From NCBI RefSeq assembly GCF_028372415.1, contig NC_092874.1, forward strand, positions 61,131,865-61,195,864: 64,000 nucleotides of DNA, given 5' to 3'. Source of the DNA: Notamacropus eugenii. Taxonomy: Eukaryota > Chordata > Mammalia > Diprotodontia > Macropodidae. The notes under the pieces are model-generated. The model had not been told where the DNA came from, searched no databases, and was given only the letters and a program-made list of their open reading frames with translations. Positions 10,790-22,482 of this stretch are shown piece by piece. Both the position numbers and the translations under genes were made by a program. The first letter of the stretch is position 1. Each line of letters starts with the position of its first letter.

Positions 10790-10985
10790 GTCCACTTCTT
10801 TTACAATATGACTGATGTGGAAATGTGTTTTACATCATTACACACATATAACCTATGTCAAATTATTTACCATTTTAGGGAGGAGGTAGGGGAAGGAGGA
10901 AACAAGTAGGAGAGGAACAGAGGTAGAAATTTTGAAACTCAAATATTTTTAAATGAACATTAAAAATAATCTTTACATATAATTA

Positions 10986-12459
10986 GAAAGAATAAAATTA
11001 TCATTTTATAAACATGAGGTTGTTAGAACCAGTCACTTCACTGCCAAGTTCAATTTCTCACCTGCTAACATGAGATTCTTTAGAAGCATTTTAAGAAATA
11101 ATCATCTGCCTACACAATATCTGATCACTCATTCATTTTCATTTAACCAAAACATATGTACTTAGCATATACTTTATATCGAGACCTGCTCCTGATTGCG
11201 CTTTTGCTGGGGAGATACAAAACCCAAGGAAGAGGTAGTCCAGGATGAGAATAATATTTGTTTGGGGTTAGGATGCTCAAGATTCTTAAAGCCATGAGTA
11301 GAAAAGGTGTCCCTGAGTCTTATCCTGTGTTATCTGGGTTTACAAGTTCTCAAGTTTCTTTCTCTCACCAAATTAATAGGTAAAATGAGATTTCTGAGGT
11401 ATATTAATGCAGTAAAAACATTTTCTGTCACTTCTGAAACTTGGCTGTCCTTTTCTGATAGCGCTCTGATTTTTTCTAGAAATGACTATCAAAGGAGGAA
11501 GAGAAGCACAGAAAGTGGATAGTTGGGCTTAGCTAGAGTGAAAGATTGATAAGGTGGAGAGTGAGAAGATAAGATGGTAATGACTTCAAGGGGACCAAGA
11601 AGAATGCCATGGAAATGGTTAACTCCAGGGAGGTAGGTAGTTGGGAAGCAAGTGATGGCAGAATGAAGCTGATAGCCTACAAGAATAGGCAGTACTCTGG
11701 AAGCACTGAAAGTTACAGTGACATGAACAAAGTGGTTCATTAGGAGGAAGGAGATAGGTGGGAGTAGAAAGAAGGATAGTATCCCTTTGAGTTAGAATGC
11801 ATTATGAAATTGTGTTTTTAACTTTATTGTCAAACAGTTTGGGGACTCAGCTGTTGCTTTCCTCCCTCCATCATCTCATACTTTAAATAAAATTCTCAAC
11901 AGGGTTTCTATGACCAAATCCCCTCCTCATATTCCCATAGAATTACTCATTTCTCTCCCTTCTAGGGTCCCTCCTAAATACCAAATACAGTAGCAGTTTC
12001 TTCACCTCAGGTCAGGCTTTATAAGAGCATCCCAGAGCAAGTCACTGAGACAGCCATTGCAATTCTCAGAGAAGTAAAATAAGATGTCCAATCCATCCTT
12101 TCAGGTATGGGAATGTTTGAAGCCCTCCCCCCTTCAGTAGCAGACAATTAAAATTTTCAGCTACCAAAACTTTTCCCATATCTTCGATGGGTACAATATC
12201 CAGTATTCTGGAAGGGAAGAAAGATGCAAAAGTCCAGGTGATGAATACATCCTGAAATAAATAAAATAATGAGGGTATCTCCCTAGTATCAAAAGAAAGC
12301 ATCAAAGAAACCCTGGTGTCAGTAATTTGCTTCTGACGTTGAAGGGGGAAATGTGCAGAATTCAGACAATTCACTTGTTTAAACACACACACACACACAG
12401 AAAATAGAGATTTGAAAATATGCTTGACATTTAAATTGCTTCCCAACCTGTCCTAGTCT
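10986..12459. other. Single-copy DNA, no gene seen
   Basis: I see no repeat family, splice pattern or convincing frame. The longest frames (126 codons on the minus strand at 12446-12066, 83 codons at 11740-11489) lack recognisable domains. A (CA)n run is at 12382-12399 and a T-run at 12471-12487 lies at the border. Confidence 0.6.
12382..12399. repeat. (CA)n microsatellite
   Basis: Nine CA units. Confidence 0.9.
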
Positions 12460-12917
12460 ACATTTCCAGTCTTTTTTTTTTTTTTTTAACACTTTTGTCT
12501 CCTCCTCCTATTCTACCATTCAGCCAGACTGGCCCTACTTACTCTTCTACAGACACAATGTTTAATGTTCCATCTCCACCCCCCCCCCAAAAAAAATGGA
12601 ATGTTCTTTTTCTTTACTTCTGCAAATCCCAGATTTCTTTCAAGACTTGAGTCAAATGCCACCTTCTAAATGAAGTCTTGGCCATGTCCCAGCTCCCACC
12701 GCATACCTACCAGTGTCCTCCCTCTCAAAGCTATTTTTTATTCACTTCATACTTATCCTGTTTATTCGTATGTATGTACTTATTGTCTCCTCCTTTGGAG
12801 GTCAAGATTGAAGTCAAGGATTATGTTAACTCTTTTTTTCTTTATATCTTCAGTGTTTGCTACAATATCTCATTTTAGCAGGCACTTATTTAATATACAC
12901 TTTTTGATTGACTGATG
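12460..12917 (+). mobile_element. L2 LINE 3' end
   Basis: The order of phrases is that of mammalian L2 3' ends in sense orientation: 'tttctttcaagacttgag', 'gtcaaatgccaccttctaaatg', a pyrimidine-rich middle, 'ttggaggtcaagattg', then 'gcaggcacttatttaat' and a TGATTGACTGA-type end. It is old and diverged. Confidence 0.75.
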
Positions 12918-13249
12918 TCTTTGTGAGGATAAGCCATGCATAGAGATATTAGCCACAGTCTGAAAGACAAGACAGCATGACACTAATGTATGTTGGGCAG
13001 ATGGACCAGGGAGTTTATGAGCATGTGCAGAGTGCTCAGCTGATACAATCCCCTTGTGGAACACACTGAAGAGTCTGCTTTTAGAAAGGTGCGATGATCT
13101 GTAATGAAAGGCTACTAATCACTTATTGGAAGCATGTATAGATGTTCTACTATTAATTCTAGTCTGCTCACCACAGGAAGAAGAGGAATCATTTTGATGC
13201 ATTTTGGAGCTAGAATTGACGTTTCCTCAAAGAGGTGAGGAAGGGAAAG
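12918..13249. other. No feature seen
   Basis: Single-copy sequence between an L2 end and a SINE. No gene or repeat was recognised. Confidence 0.5.
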
Positions 13250-13500
13250 AGTGAGCACTTGTTAAGAGCCTACTATGTGCCAGACATTGAGGTAAGCGCT
13301 TTACAAATATTATTTCATTTGATCTTCACAACATCCTGGGGAGGTACATGCTACTATTATCTGCATTTTACAGCTGAGAAAACTGAGGCAAAGAGAAGCT
13401 AAGTGACTCGCCCATAGTTACACAGCTACTAAATTTCTGAGGCCAGATCTGAACTATCCCTGACTCCATGCTTGGATATTCTAGCCTCTACTCCACACGA
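13250..13500 (-). mobile_element. CORE-SINE (MAR1/MIR-like), minus strand
   Basis: Read on the minus strand it has a tRNA-like head, 'gccacctag'-type sequence lost, then the core. On the plus strand the diagnostic phrases are 'cctactatgtgccagacatt', 'gcgctttacaaatatta', 'gctgagaaaactgaggca' and 'gtgactcgcccatagttaca'. Confidence 0.88.
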
Positions 13501-13696
13501 AGTCACCTGCAAAAAAGAATTACCATCAGAAGTGAAGCTTTTGGTCTGGCTCTTCCCAGTCTAGCTAGTGTTTAAGAAGGAACATGAACTGTTGTGGATC
13601 TCCTGATGGAGGAGGGTCCCCTGATCTCTTCTTATCTAGAAGCAGAATGAAGCCACAACTTTTATCACTATTGTGTCCATTTTTTCTGGATTTTAG
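13501..13696. other. Single-copy DNA with a possible splice acceptor
   Basis: A pyrimidine-rich run (ccattttttctggattttag) ends in AG at 13695-13696, directly before the candidate exon. Nothing else is seen. Confidence 0.35.
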
Positions 13697-13953
13697 GGGA
13701 AGAGTTATTGGAGGTAGCTATGACCTTGAGAGCTTTGAAAAGTCAGAAGAATAAATTACCAAAAACTCTAGTAGCTCGAGTCCATGCTGGGATTTGCCAG
13801 AATCCAGATGCAGGAGAACAAAATCCCAAGGGACCTGAGGATTGTCTCAACCCCAAAGTAGAAGACATCCAAACTTATCAATCTACTATTTATGTTTCCT
13901 ATGGAAGCAGACTTAGTGAAACCAATGCTATGCAGAATCAGCTTCAAGTTTGA
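13697..13953 (+). other. Candidate terminal coding exon or exon remnant
   Basis: An open frame follows a plausible acceptor and runs for 85 codons to TGA at 13951-13953. It is hydrophilic, with no signal peptide or membrane segment. It has two tyrosines in a STIYVSY context and one TLVARV stretch that loosely recall tyrosine switch motifs in cytoplasmic tails of SLAM-family receptors. That resemblance is weak and I do not assign a name. The upstream frame lacks a good ATG, which argues for an exon rather than a whole gene. No poly(A) signal is obvious nearby. It may be chance: 85 codons without a stop is uncommon but not rare in 64 kb on six frames. Confidence 0.2.
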
Positions 13954-14639
13954 GCCCACTCTCCTTATGACAAAGGTCGTATATTGGAGAGTGTGCTCAA
14001 GAAATTGGAGGAAAACATTTTTGCTTCTTTTCTTGTGATGTGTTCATAGTTGCCATGTACCTGTAAAAGTTAATCCATATTGATTAAATTAAACTAGATT
14101 ACTAATTATTGGCATTTAACATTGTGAAAAGATATCAAAATGGGAACTAAAGATAATACCATTAAGGAAGAATCAAGGATAACCTAGAGCCCTTAGGGAG
14201 AAATGGAGGTTTCCCTCTCCCTCTCCTGTTTCCCCCCCCAACTTTGAACATGAATTCACAACCCTGCCATGCTAATTTACCTAATTTGAGAAAATATAAC
14301 TTTAATATCATTTTAAAACTTATTGAAGTATGGTGTGTTAATATGTGAAAATGTAAAGCCAAGTCAAATTAGCCACCATTGTAAGAGAGCTTTGAAATTT
14401 TTTTTAAAAATTTTTGATTTTAGAAGCAGAAAAAACCTTAAATACCATCTATTCTAATCTTATATTACAACTCATCATTCCCTTAAAACATGGACTATTC
14501 CTAACTAAATTAAGTTATACAATTTCCACAGGGTCCAATGTTGTGTTCTACAGTTAGTAGGTTCTTTATTAATATTTATCTAATTGGCAAAAGATGAAAG
14601 GTAAGGCTCCCTTGCAAAAACTATAGGGCCACATATAGC
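13954..14639. other. No feature seen
   Basis: AT-rich single-copy sequence. A C-run is at 14232-14240. No gene was recognised. Confidence 0.5.
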
Positions 14640-14920
14640 AACTAGGTGGGGGAGTAGATAAATATTGAGCCTGAAGTCAGGAAAATAAGAGTTCAAATCT
14701 GGGCTTAGGAAAATATGGGTTCAAATCCTAACTCAAACAGTTATTAGGTTAGTGATCCTGGGGCACTCATTTAGTCTCTGTTTTCCTCAGTTTGCACAAC
14801 TATAAAATGGGAATAACATTTATCAGGGTTGTTATGAAAGTCAAATGAGATATTTATATAGCATGCAATATAGTACCTATCATATACCAGGCACTATATA
14901 AATGCTTATTTACTTCCCCT
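14640..14920 (+). mobile_element. CORE-SINE (MAR1-like), plus strand
   Basis: A decayed tRNA-like head ('gcaactaggtgggggagtag', 'gttcaaatct') is followed by the core. Then come 'ctataaaatgggaataac', 'gttgttatgaaagtcaaatg', and the 3' end 'ataccaggcactatataaat'. Confidence 0.85.
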
Positions 14921-14924
14921 CTTG

Positions 14925-15080
14925 TTACCATGGATATGGAACTGAACCTCAAAGGCCATCTAGCCCAACACCCTGATTACTCAGAAGAGGAAACTAAGGT
15001 CCAGGTGCATGAAATGGCTGTTCTGAAGTTGCAGAGTTATCACCAGACTCATCATTTGAATTCAAGTCTTCTGACCCCCA
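14925..15080 (+). mobile_element. Old SINE fragment (MIR/THER-like)
   Basis: The phrases 'aaaggccatctagcccaaca', 'gaagaggaaactaaggtcca' and a later 'tgaattcaagtcttctga' follow the order of an old mammalian core SINE. The decay is heavy. Confidence 0.55.
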
Positions 15081-15274
15081 GAGAATATATCATTACTGCA
15101 AGAAACAACAGCAAGAGGACAGTGGTTGTCCAGAGTGGTACTAGTCAAGGGTGGAAGGAATGGGATGTATCACTGAGGGCAAGCTTCCCAGATTTACCTA
15201 GAGGCAACTTTGAATTATTCTTTTCCCAGACTACCTCCACCCTGACCCTCCATTTATACATTCCTTCCATTGTT

Positions 15275-15594
15275 GGGGCAGCTAGGTGGTGCAGTGGATA
15301 GAGCACCAGTGCAGGAGTCAGGAGGCCTGAGTTCAAATGTCACTTCAGACACTTGACCCTCACTAGCTTTGTGACCTTGGGCAAGTCACTTAATCCCAAT
15401 TGCCTCATCGTGGGTCATCTCCAGTCATCCTTATGAGTATCTGGTCACTGGATTCACTAGATTCAGATGGCTCTGGAGGAGAAGTGAGGCTGGTGACCTA
15501 CACAGCTCTCCCTCACTCAAAACAAAGTCAAGTGCAAGTCATGTCATCATTCCTCTGATGGTGGGGTCTTCTTAAGCAACGAAGGACAAACACA
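15275..15594 (+). mobile_element. tRNA-headed SINE with RTE-like tail, nearly full length
   Basis: It begins 'tggggcagctaggtggtgca' with a pol III A-box-like 'tggtgcagtgg' and B-box-like 'gagttcaaatg'. The core ends 'ccaattgcctcatcg', and a long tail ends 'cttcttaagcaacgaaggac'. Imperfect flanking repeats (ccttccattgtt at 15263-15274 and ccttccgttttt at 15595-15606) look like its target duplication. The tail's last bases match the 3' end of the RTE LINE at 22483-22530 in reverse. Confidence 0.9.
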
Positions 15595-15606
15595 CCTTCC
15601 GTTTTT

Positions 15607-16469
15607 ATAGAAGTTTTATAAATCAGCCCTAGTTAAAAAAAAGAAAGAACCTCATCCTTTAACTCTCAAATTACCCAAATAAGAACAGAGGTACCATCAT
15701 TGCAATGATTTACTCCTCCAGGAAGTGATTTTATTTTATTTATAATACAGAGAAGTAGCATTTTCCTTTGCAGTAAATTCTCCTAAGAGGTACAAATGTT
15801 CTTTAAAAGATGTCGCATTTTCCAAAAATTATGACTCCTGGGCACTGTGTATATTTTATTCTGTTTCTGAAGGCAGGAGACCCAGAATCTGGTAATCTTT
15901 AATAATGGGAAAGTTTCTGATAAGGGCCCTTTGAAAAGGAGACAGAAGACTGTCTCTCTCTTTCCATCTCCACATCAAGTGTATTGGACTGGATTGGGTT
16001 TTCAAATACTATTAACTTATGTTGCAGAATGAACAGAAACTGGGATGAATTAGGTTTGGGCTTTTTTCAAACAGGAAAGGGTTTCAGTAGAAAAAGCCTG
16101 CAGGCCTCAAATGTCAGGTTTCTATTTCCACAGAAATACCTGTATTGAAAGGAAGCTATGTGGTAGATTATTTCATCCACGTATAACATGTGTTTGTAAT
16201 GTATCTTATGCATTATGTAACTTGGAAGGATTTCTTCTCCCTCCTCCCATGTAAAAGATTCAGAGTAGTGAAAATGGGTTACATCGAAGGATATCAGGGG
16301 TCTTTGTGTGTATCCATTACCTTATTTGCCCTCAAAGATTGAATTTTGGATGCCTTTAACAACTATATAAGGAAATCCTTTTGCACAGCACAGTCCAGGT
16401 TAAATCAGGCTTCAACTGTATCTATTTGTGTTTTAGAAAATGGAGTTTAGAAGAAGAAAACTCTGGTTT
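15607..16469. other. No feature seen
   Basis: Single-copy sequence without a recognisable repeat or gene. Confidence 0.5.
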
Positions 16470-16525
16470 TCTGACTTCAGGCTCAGCATTCTATCTACTA
16501 CTACACCTAGTTGCCTTATGTGACC
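16470..16525 (-). mobile_element. SINE head fragment, minus strand
   Basis: The text 'ggttttctgacttcaggctc' through 'ctacacctagttgcc' is the reverse complement of the tRNA-like SINE head ('ggcagctaggtg...'). Confidence 0.65.
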
Positions 16526-16780
16526 CTATATTGTTTTTTCCAAGGGAACCTTACCTTTGCATATTTGAATCTCTGTAAGCTGCCTACTGTATTTAGGGAG
16601 CAAGGTTCAGATGTGAAATGAACTTGCTCCTAAATCTATTTTGTAGTTCAGTGTTTTCCGATTTAATTGTGCCTAGACCTGGAGCTAAAAGGATGCAAGT
16701 AATGGAAAAAGCATAAAATTGGCTTGTGATGAGGGCTATTAAATATTAATTTAACCATCTCAATGTGTACTAGAAAATGT

Positions 16781-16985
16781 GAGGAAACGTTGCTTATTGG
16801 ATAGAGCATTAGAACTGGTGTTGAGAAGCTCTGAGTTCAAATCTACTCTTCCACTTGCTAAATGTGACCAGTGACCAGTCATTTAATTAACCTGAGCTTC
16901 AGTCTTCTCATCTATAAAATAAATGGATTAGATTCCTCTTCTTGTAGAGTTCCTTCAAACTCAAAATCTATTATAAATTCTATGA
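16781..16985 (+). mobile_element. tRNA-derived SINE, plus strand
   Basis: The head 'attggatagagcattagaac' with 'gagttcaaatctac' is followed by 'gtcttctcatctataaaata' and an end in 'ctattataaattctatga'. Confidence 0.75.
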
Positions 16986-17820
16986 CAAAATGGTAACCTG
17001 AATTCCCAATATGACAACACACTTGCTTACCTGTTCTTTTTTTTAAATTTCTTTTATTTATGACCCAGAAATGGGAGAAGTGGTCAGCTCATAGAGGGAA
17101 AGAAAAAGAAGAGAGAAGACACAGAAAGAAGAGATGAAGGAAGTTCTGCTTTCTCCGATGATAATAGGAGAAACAACACAGATGGAATGTCCTGAAATGG
17201 GGACAATTAAGAAGAAAATATTCTGTGAGGGACAGTTTGAGGGAAGGATAAAATGAGCCACAGATGATACATATACAATAGAAAGTTGGAAATCATTCAT
17301 TTTAGAAGAAACTTGGTCTCTGTCGACATATCTTCTTTATGTTGAACCATTATGTGGAAGAGGGATTACATTTACACAATATAGTCCCATGTGATAGAAC
17401 TAGCAGTGGTGGGTGGAAGTTTGAGAGAGGTAAATTTGGGCTCACCGAATGGGAAAATGTCTCTCTCATTCAGGCTATTTAGAAGACTCTGGGCTCCTGA
17501 GGACTGGAAGATGACCACTAAGGGGAGAAAGGTTTGGGATGGGGTTTGGAGGTTCTGCAGATGAGACTAAATGGCCTCTGGACTCCCTTTTAGGTAAGAG
17601 ATTCTGTAATTTAGATATTTAGCAGAGCAGTTTTGAGAATTATGCCCACCTTCACTTTCTTTTTTAAAAAGAATAGTTAGCAGTACTCCAAAAGAACAAA
17701 TGCTTTGCTGAACTTGGTTTTCTGTTACAGCAAAAAAAAAAAAAAAGAGAGAGAGTGATAAAGAAAAGGTAGGGGAAGATGAAGGAGAAAATGTATTTAG
17801 CACTTTGAAAATTTCAGAAC
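16986..17820. other. No gene seen; short A-run
   Basis: Single-copy sequence. An A-run plus GA repeat at about 17731-17755 is the only simple feature. Confidence 0.5.
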
Positions 17821-17960
17821 ACTATAGATCTCTTCACAAATCTATTAGATAGATACTAAAAGTACTATTATCCTCATTTTACCAATAAGGAAACTGAAGC
17901 TCAGAGTGATTAGCTCATCAGTCTATGGCCATGTAGTTTGGTAATTTTCTGCCTGGCTGT
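17821..17960 (-). mobile_element. CORE-SINE fragment, minus strand
   Basis: 'tcctcattttaccaataagg', 'aaactgaagctcagagtgat' and a following 'ccatgtagtttgg' give the reversed core of the SINE family. Confidence 0.65.
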
Positions 17961-17995
17961 ACTGCTCTGAGAATTTTATGAATGGAAAGGAAATT

Positions 17996-18047
17996 TATTA
18001 AATTTATTTATTTATTAAAATTTATTTATTAAATTTATTTATTAAAT
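17996..18047. repeat. (TTTA)n-rich low-complexity tract
   Basis: Repeated TTTATTTATTAAA units. Confidence 0.85.
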
Positions 18048-18054
18048 ATTTTCT

Positions 18055-18140
18055 ATGAGTAAAACATTGTGCTAAGCATTGGGGACATAAAGAGAGATGC
18101 TGAGTCCTTCCTTGACTTGTCTTAGGAAGTTTACATTAAA
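18055..18140 (+). mobile_element. Ancient interspersed repeat fragment
   Basis: 'cattgtgctaagcattgggg' followed by 'acataaagagagatgctgag' recurs in diverged form at 26790 and 55090. This belongs to an old LINE (L2/CR1 type). The exact family is unresolved. Confidence 0.5.
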
Positions 18141-18530
18141 ATAGGATAGAGCCTTAAGAGTGAATCTAGGAACTTGAATGAGACAAAGTCATACCAGCAT
18201 GGAGGTAGGGCATCCTCAAAGATGTAGAAAGAGTAACTGAGGTGCGGTCAGCCACTATCACACTGAAGGATCTCGTTTCTGCCATAAGGAAACTTGGGTA
18301 GGGACTTGAGATAATGATTTTGAAAATGTTTCTGCATACCAGCTGAGTGATTTCCTCAGACAAAAACCAAACAAACTGTTAATTAAGTACAATGAGAAAG
18401 TTATTCACTTGCACCCTGCATTGCCACAGTGCCAATCTCATTATTACGCATATTGTCTGTCACCTCTAGTCATACTGATATATCTTTCATCACCAACACA
18501 TCTCCTTTCTCTTTGCCTTTGGTTATCCTT
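18141..18530. other. No feature seen
   Basis: Single-copy sequence. Confidence 0.45.
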
Positions 18531-18690
18531 CTGACTGCATTTTGAATCAGAAAACATGGGCTCCAATGTTGAATCCAACACCCACTAGTTGTGTGACATA
18601 AGGTGAGTTAATCCCTTTTGGACTTTAGTTAGCTCTTCTGTAAAATGAAGGGGCTGGACAACATTGACTCAGTACTGTTTCTACTAGTAT
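18531..18690 (+). mobile_element. tRNA-derived SINE fragment, plus strand
   Basis: 'tagttgtgtgacataaggtg' and 'gctcttctgtaaaatgaagg' are the SINE middle, followed by 'ggctggacaacattgactc'. Confidence 0.65.
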
Positions 18691-18852
18691 ATCACCTATA
18701 CTTCCCTGATCTTTCTGAATTTAACATTGGTCTTTGTCAAGTCTGATCAACTGACAGGCCTTAACCATTTCAAAATATTAATTTTTAAAATTTCTACCTA
18801 GACTTCACAGTTCCTTCTTTGCCAACTCGGAGAGACAACTCCTATAACAAAG

Positions 18853-18855
18853 GCT

Positions 18856-18891
<36 letters not shown>

Positions 18892-18893
18892 TT
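18853..18893. repeat. (TTG)n microsatellite
   Basis: About 12 TTG units ending in a T-run. Possibly the tail of a lost retroelement. Confidence 0.95.
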
Positions 18894-19029
18894 AAAGAAA
18901 AGAGAAAGAGAATCCATCAAAATTGATCAATATCTAGAAAAATCAATATTATATGGAGCATTCTATACCTACACTCTCACACTGCAAAAACGTTTGTGTA
19001 GGGGGAATAATGTCCTCTTCCTTTGTCTT

Positions 19030-19690
19030 TGGGGATCTTGATTCATTTTATCTCTTTTATCCGATCCCTTCTCTCAATTTACATGGCCAGTTCCATAGTC
19101 CCAATCAGCTCTTGTCTGGACCATTACAATGGCCTTCTAATTTGTTTCCTTGATTCTCATATCTCAGTTCTCCAATCCGTGTTCCACATACCTGCCAAGT
19201 AAATCTTCCTAAATCGTAGGAGTGACCATGTCATTTCCCTACACCATCATGTGGGGAATGTTGAAAACTTCTCACCATCGAAGTTTACTCTTCCTTTCCA
19301 AGCAATTTCAATAATTCATCTATGCTTCAACCAAACTGGCTTATTTGTTCTTCTCTGAACTTATCATTCCCTCTACCTCCTTCCATATCTCTGCTTAGGT
19401 ATACATTCCTTCATCACCTCCCCTTCCGAGAATCTTAAACTTCTTTCTAAATTCACTTTAGGTAATCCCACTCATGGGAAGGTATTTCTGATTCCCCTCT
19501 TTGTTATCACTCTCTTTCTCAATTTATATTTATCTTTTTACGTGTTGCATTACACATCCAAATATAAGCCCATTAATGACAGGGGATGAGTACAAAGTCA
19601 GCAATTTTGTTTTTGAAATCCAACTCCCAGTATTCTATCTTTCACATAGTAGGGGCTTCCTAAGTTTTTATTGAATTGAGTCCCATTGAA
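19030..19690 (+). mobile_element. L2 LINE 3' region, plus strand
   Basis: L2 phrases in order: 'agttctccaatccgtgttcc', 'gaccatgtcatttccctaca', 'ccaaactggcttatttgttc', 'gaaggtatttctgattcccc', 'cacatagtaggggcttccta', ending in 'tttattgaattgagt'. This is the sense strand of the 3' UTR. Confidence 0.8.
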
Positions 19691-21242
19691 TCTCTGTGAT
19701 TAAATAATGCTTTGCCAGTGCCAAATGTCACAAGACTTCCAAAATGTGATTTTCTATAACCCACATTCCACTCACAATACTAACATTAGTAAGTCAACTG
19801 TTGTCATAATTCTCTGTCTTATACTTTACTATTGCTCTTAATGTCTGGTGAACTTAATTTATACTGTACAGTGATGGCAATTGTCACTGAAAAAGCAATA
19901 AATTTTTAAGGAAACCATGGGAAAACATATGAATGATGGGAAATACTTTGTCCACTGAGGAAATAGCACAATTATCTCTGTCTTCTATTTATTTATTAGG
20001 AATAAGCTTTAGTCATAGAAAGTAAGGTAAATGGAGACTGCATCAATATTCCCTAACTTTTTATTTGACTTCCCAATAAGAAAGAAGAAATATAGTGCCC
20101 AAGTTATGGAGTTTATTGCCCTGCTATTCTTTATAGCTTTTGCTACACCCAATTTCAGTTGCTGAAAACCTATTCCAATATATTTTAAGGATGACTTTCC
20201 TGAAGTGACAGCTTATATAACTTGTGCTCTTGAATTGGCCTAACTGGCAATGTGAAACACCATTTAGGCATCCCTTCTCATTTAAATTCTAACTTGTATA
20301 GAGTCTGACATTCATTAACCAGGACCTCAGAATTGGACCAAGATAAATGAAGCCACAAATGCATTTTGGGATATGAATTTCCTTAATCAATTGTGAAGTG
20401 TTGGAGGTTTTCTCTCATTTCTTTCCTTCATTCTTCTACCAATACTTCTAGGTAATTTTTGAAGTCCTGGTATGAAAGTGAATTAGGAGGATGTGATAAA
20501 ATTTAAAGTTTGCTGATGTTATTTAAAATGCAAAGAACACCTTGACAGACTTTCAGGATTTCTATTATCGTGGTGCTCTTAACCTATCCTACACAAGAAA
20601 GGATGAAGGTGCTGAAGACCTGAGATCCGTAACACAGAAAAAACTGAGAAGTACATGATGCTTAGGTAGAACTTATTTTGTTACTATATTTTCTTTGAAA
20701 TAATTTAGAGAGAGGCAAAAAATGTTAGAATGTTCACCTTGAAATATTCCTCTCCAGACTTATTTTTCCTCTTATAGCTTCTCAAGTCATCGCTTTTCTT
20801 CCAATAACTAAATAAGTGGGAAAGCCTTGACACACTGTATAATACAGAGCCTTCATCTTCTAAGAAATGCCAGGAAATGTTTGAGATTTTTACGCTTTCT
20901 GGAATCCACAAATAAACAATGGACATAATAGGAAAAACCTGTTCAGTCTTATCCACCCTTTTAAACTCCTCCCCCAAAAAAGTCTATTAAAAATACCAAA
21001 CTTGATTTTCTTTTTTATCTACCCAAGGGCATCAGTCCTTATTACCAAGGAGAAAAACTACGAAGCCAGGATTACAAAAGTGAAGGAACTCAGAAGCATC
21101 TCATAACAGTATTTGATAGTCACTAGGGAACTTTTGCTGACAAAATTAAAGAGACAAGTGTCAACGGTCTGAATGGAGAAAGTAATAGAAAACTATCACA
21201 TAATATGTAAACTTTTTAAACTAAAAGTGGTATAACAAGTAT
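19691..21242. other. Single-copy DNA, no gene seen
   Basis: No repeat family or coding signal is recognised. The 90-codon minus frame at 20977-20705 has no domain. Confidence 0.55.
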
Positions 21243-21424
21243 TTCAAGGAAGGAAGGAAGGAAGGAAGGAAATAAGGGGAAAGAGAAGGGAAAGGAAGAA
21301 GTAAAGGAGAGAAGAAAAGAAGGGAAAGAAGAGAAAAGAAAAAAGGAAGTAGAAAAAAGGATGGAGGGAAGGAGGGAGGAAAGGAAGAGAGGAAAGGAGA
21401 GAGGGAGGGAGAATAATTGAAAGG
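21243..21424. repeat. Purine-only tract, (GGAA)n-derived
   Basis: About 180 bp of almost pure A/G on the plus strand, starting as GGAA units and becoming irregular. The open frame on the other strand is an artefact of this composition. Confidence 0.95.
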
Positions 21425-22482
21425 CAAAGAAAGAATTAAACTCTCATTTTACGTTAATTTCCAAAAAAGATCCTCACATGTCTTCTTCAATCTAGCGCAT
21501 TTACTTCAAAACCAAAAATATTATCAATTATTTGACCAACATAACATGTTTGTAGTACACTTCTCCCAAGCTCTATAAAGTGTTTGAAATTCAAAAGGGT
21601 AAAAGAAATTTATGAAGGTAGTTTTAGACTTTTCATTTTGACCTATTAGTAGCAATGACCATAGTTGGTCCAAGATACTATAAATCACATGTCCACTCAT
21701 GCTAATGTGAACTGCCCCCATCTTTAACAATGTCTTGCCTTTCAGGATTCATAGTTAGTGGGAAAGCATGGAATTGTACTCATGCATTCTGTCTTCCAAA
21801 GAGATTTTTAATTTGATGCAAGATCTATGGGGTTAAAAGAAGATAGGTGATTGGAATGTGATTAAAAAGAGAATTCAAGAAAATAGCGAACTCTTGAGGG
21901 AAGTAATAACTGTAGAGGTTTCTAATGTCTTCTCTTAAGAAAACAGCACCATGGAAATACTCAAGCAAAGACAGATGGCCAAAATGCTAATTACTTCCAA
22001 AAAATTGAAAAAAGAAAATATGATTAGTGAGAAACAAGTTTTGCTGATTTTTCTTGATCTTAATTGGACATGTAATTCAATGGACATTTCCTGTGAATTC
22101 CCCACTGACTCAAAAGGAACCTTGTCATTTTATTCCAGCTACATCTCTTATATTTAAAATTTATGAATATAAAATAAAATGCATGCAACACAAAGATGAT
22201 ACCATCTGATGTACAGGTAAAGTCTGCAATAAAATTCAAAGTATGATACATTTTTGTCTGCTAACCATTATGTGTCATCCTTTGGCTGCAAAGAGGCAAC
22301 TGGTGTTCAGGGGTTCAAATCCATTATTAGTCACTAACTCTTGTTAGATTAGAGTCTTGGTCCACCACGATTAACATTAATTGCCCTTTTAAATGTATAT
22401 CATTGTAAAGTTCTTTATGAACATAATATCAAGTGAAGCTAAGAAAACTGGCCGCAGACATTTAAATATCTTTTAAATATAA
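21425..22482. other. Single-copy DNA, no gene seen
   Basis: No repeat family or gene was recognised. Confidence 0.5.

Larger units (their letters stand above)
3426..10985 (+). mobile_element. Degraded marsupial L1, interrupted by three insertions
   Basis: This is a 5'-truncated L1 starting inside ORF1. It has ORF1 (about 3430-4330), an inter-ORF region (4330-4830), ORF2 (4840-5117, resuming 6782-10640) and a 3' UTR with A-rich end (10640-10985). ORF2 begins with an endonuclease-like TVNVNRMNSP phrase at 4850. The endonuclease resumes after the opposite-strand insertion. An RT phrase PGSDGFTSQFYQ is seen near 8056, and the catalytic YADD region is altered to a TGDM-like reading near 8735. Many stops and frameshifts show that it is inactive. 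The insertions are the opposite-strand L1 (5118-6766) with its LTR, the hAT-like element (7374-7543) and an internal tandem expansion (10115-10282). Confidence 0.88.

Noticed and set aside
12066..12446. 126-codon minus-strand frame in single-copy DNA
   Set aside because: No domain, no codon-like composition, and it crosses a CA repeat. I see no support for a gene.
14930..15301. 123-codon plus-strand frame
   Set aside because: It runs through an old SINE and into the head of another SINE, so its openness is chance.
21221..21427. 68-codon Pro/Ser/Phe-rich minus-strand frame
   Set aside because: It is a translation of a purine-only tract; the frame at 43522-43854 is the same kind of artefact.
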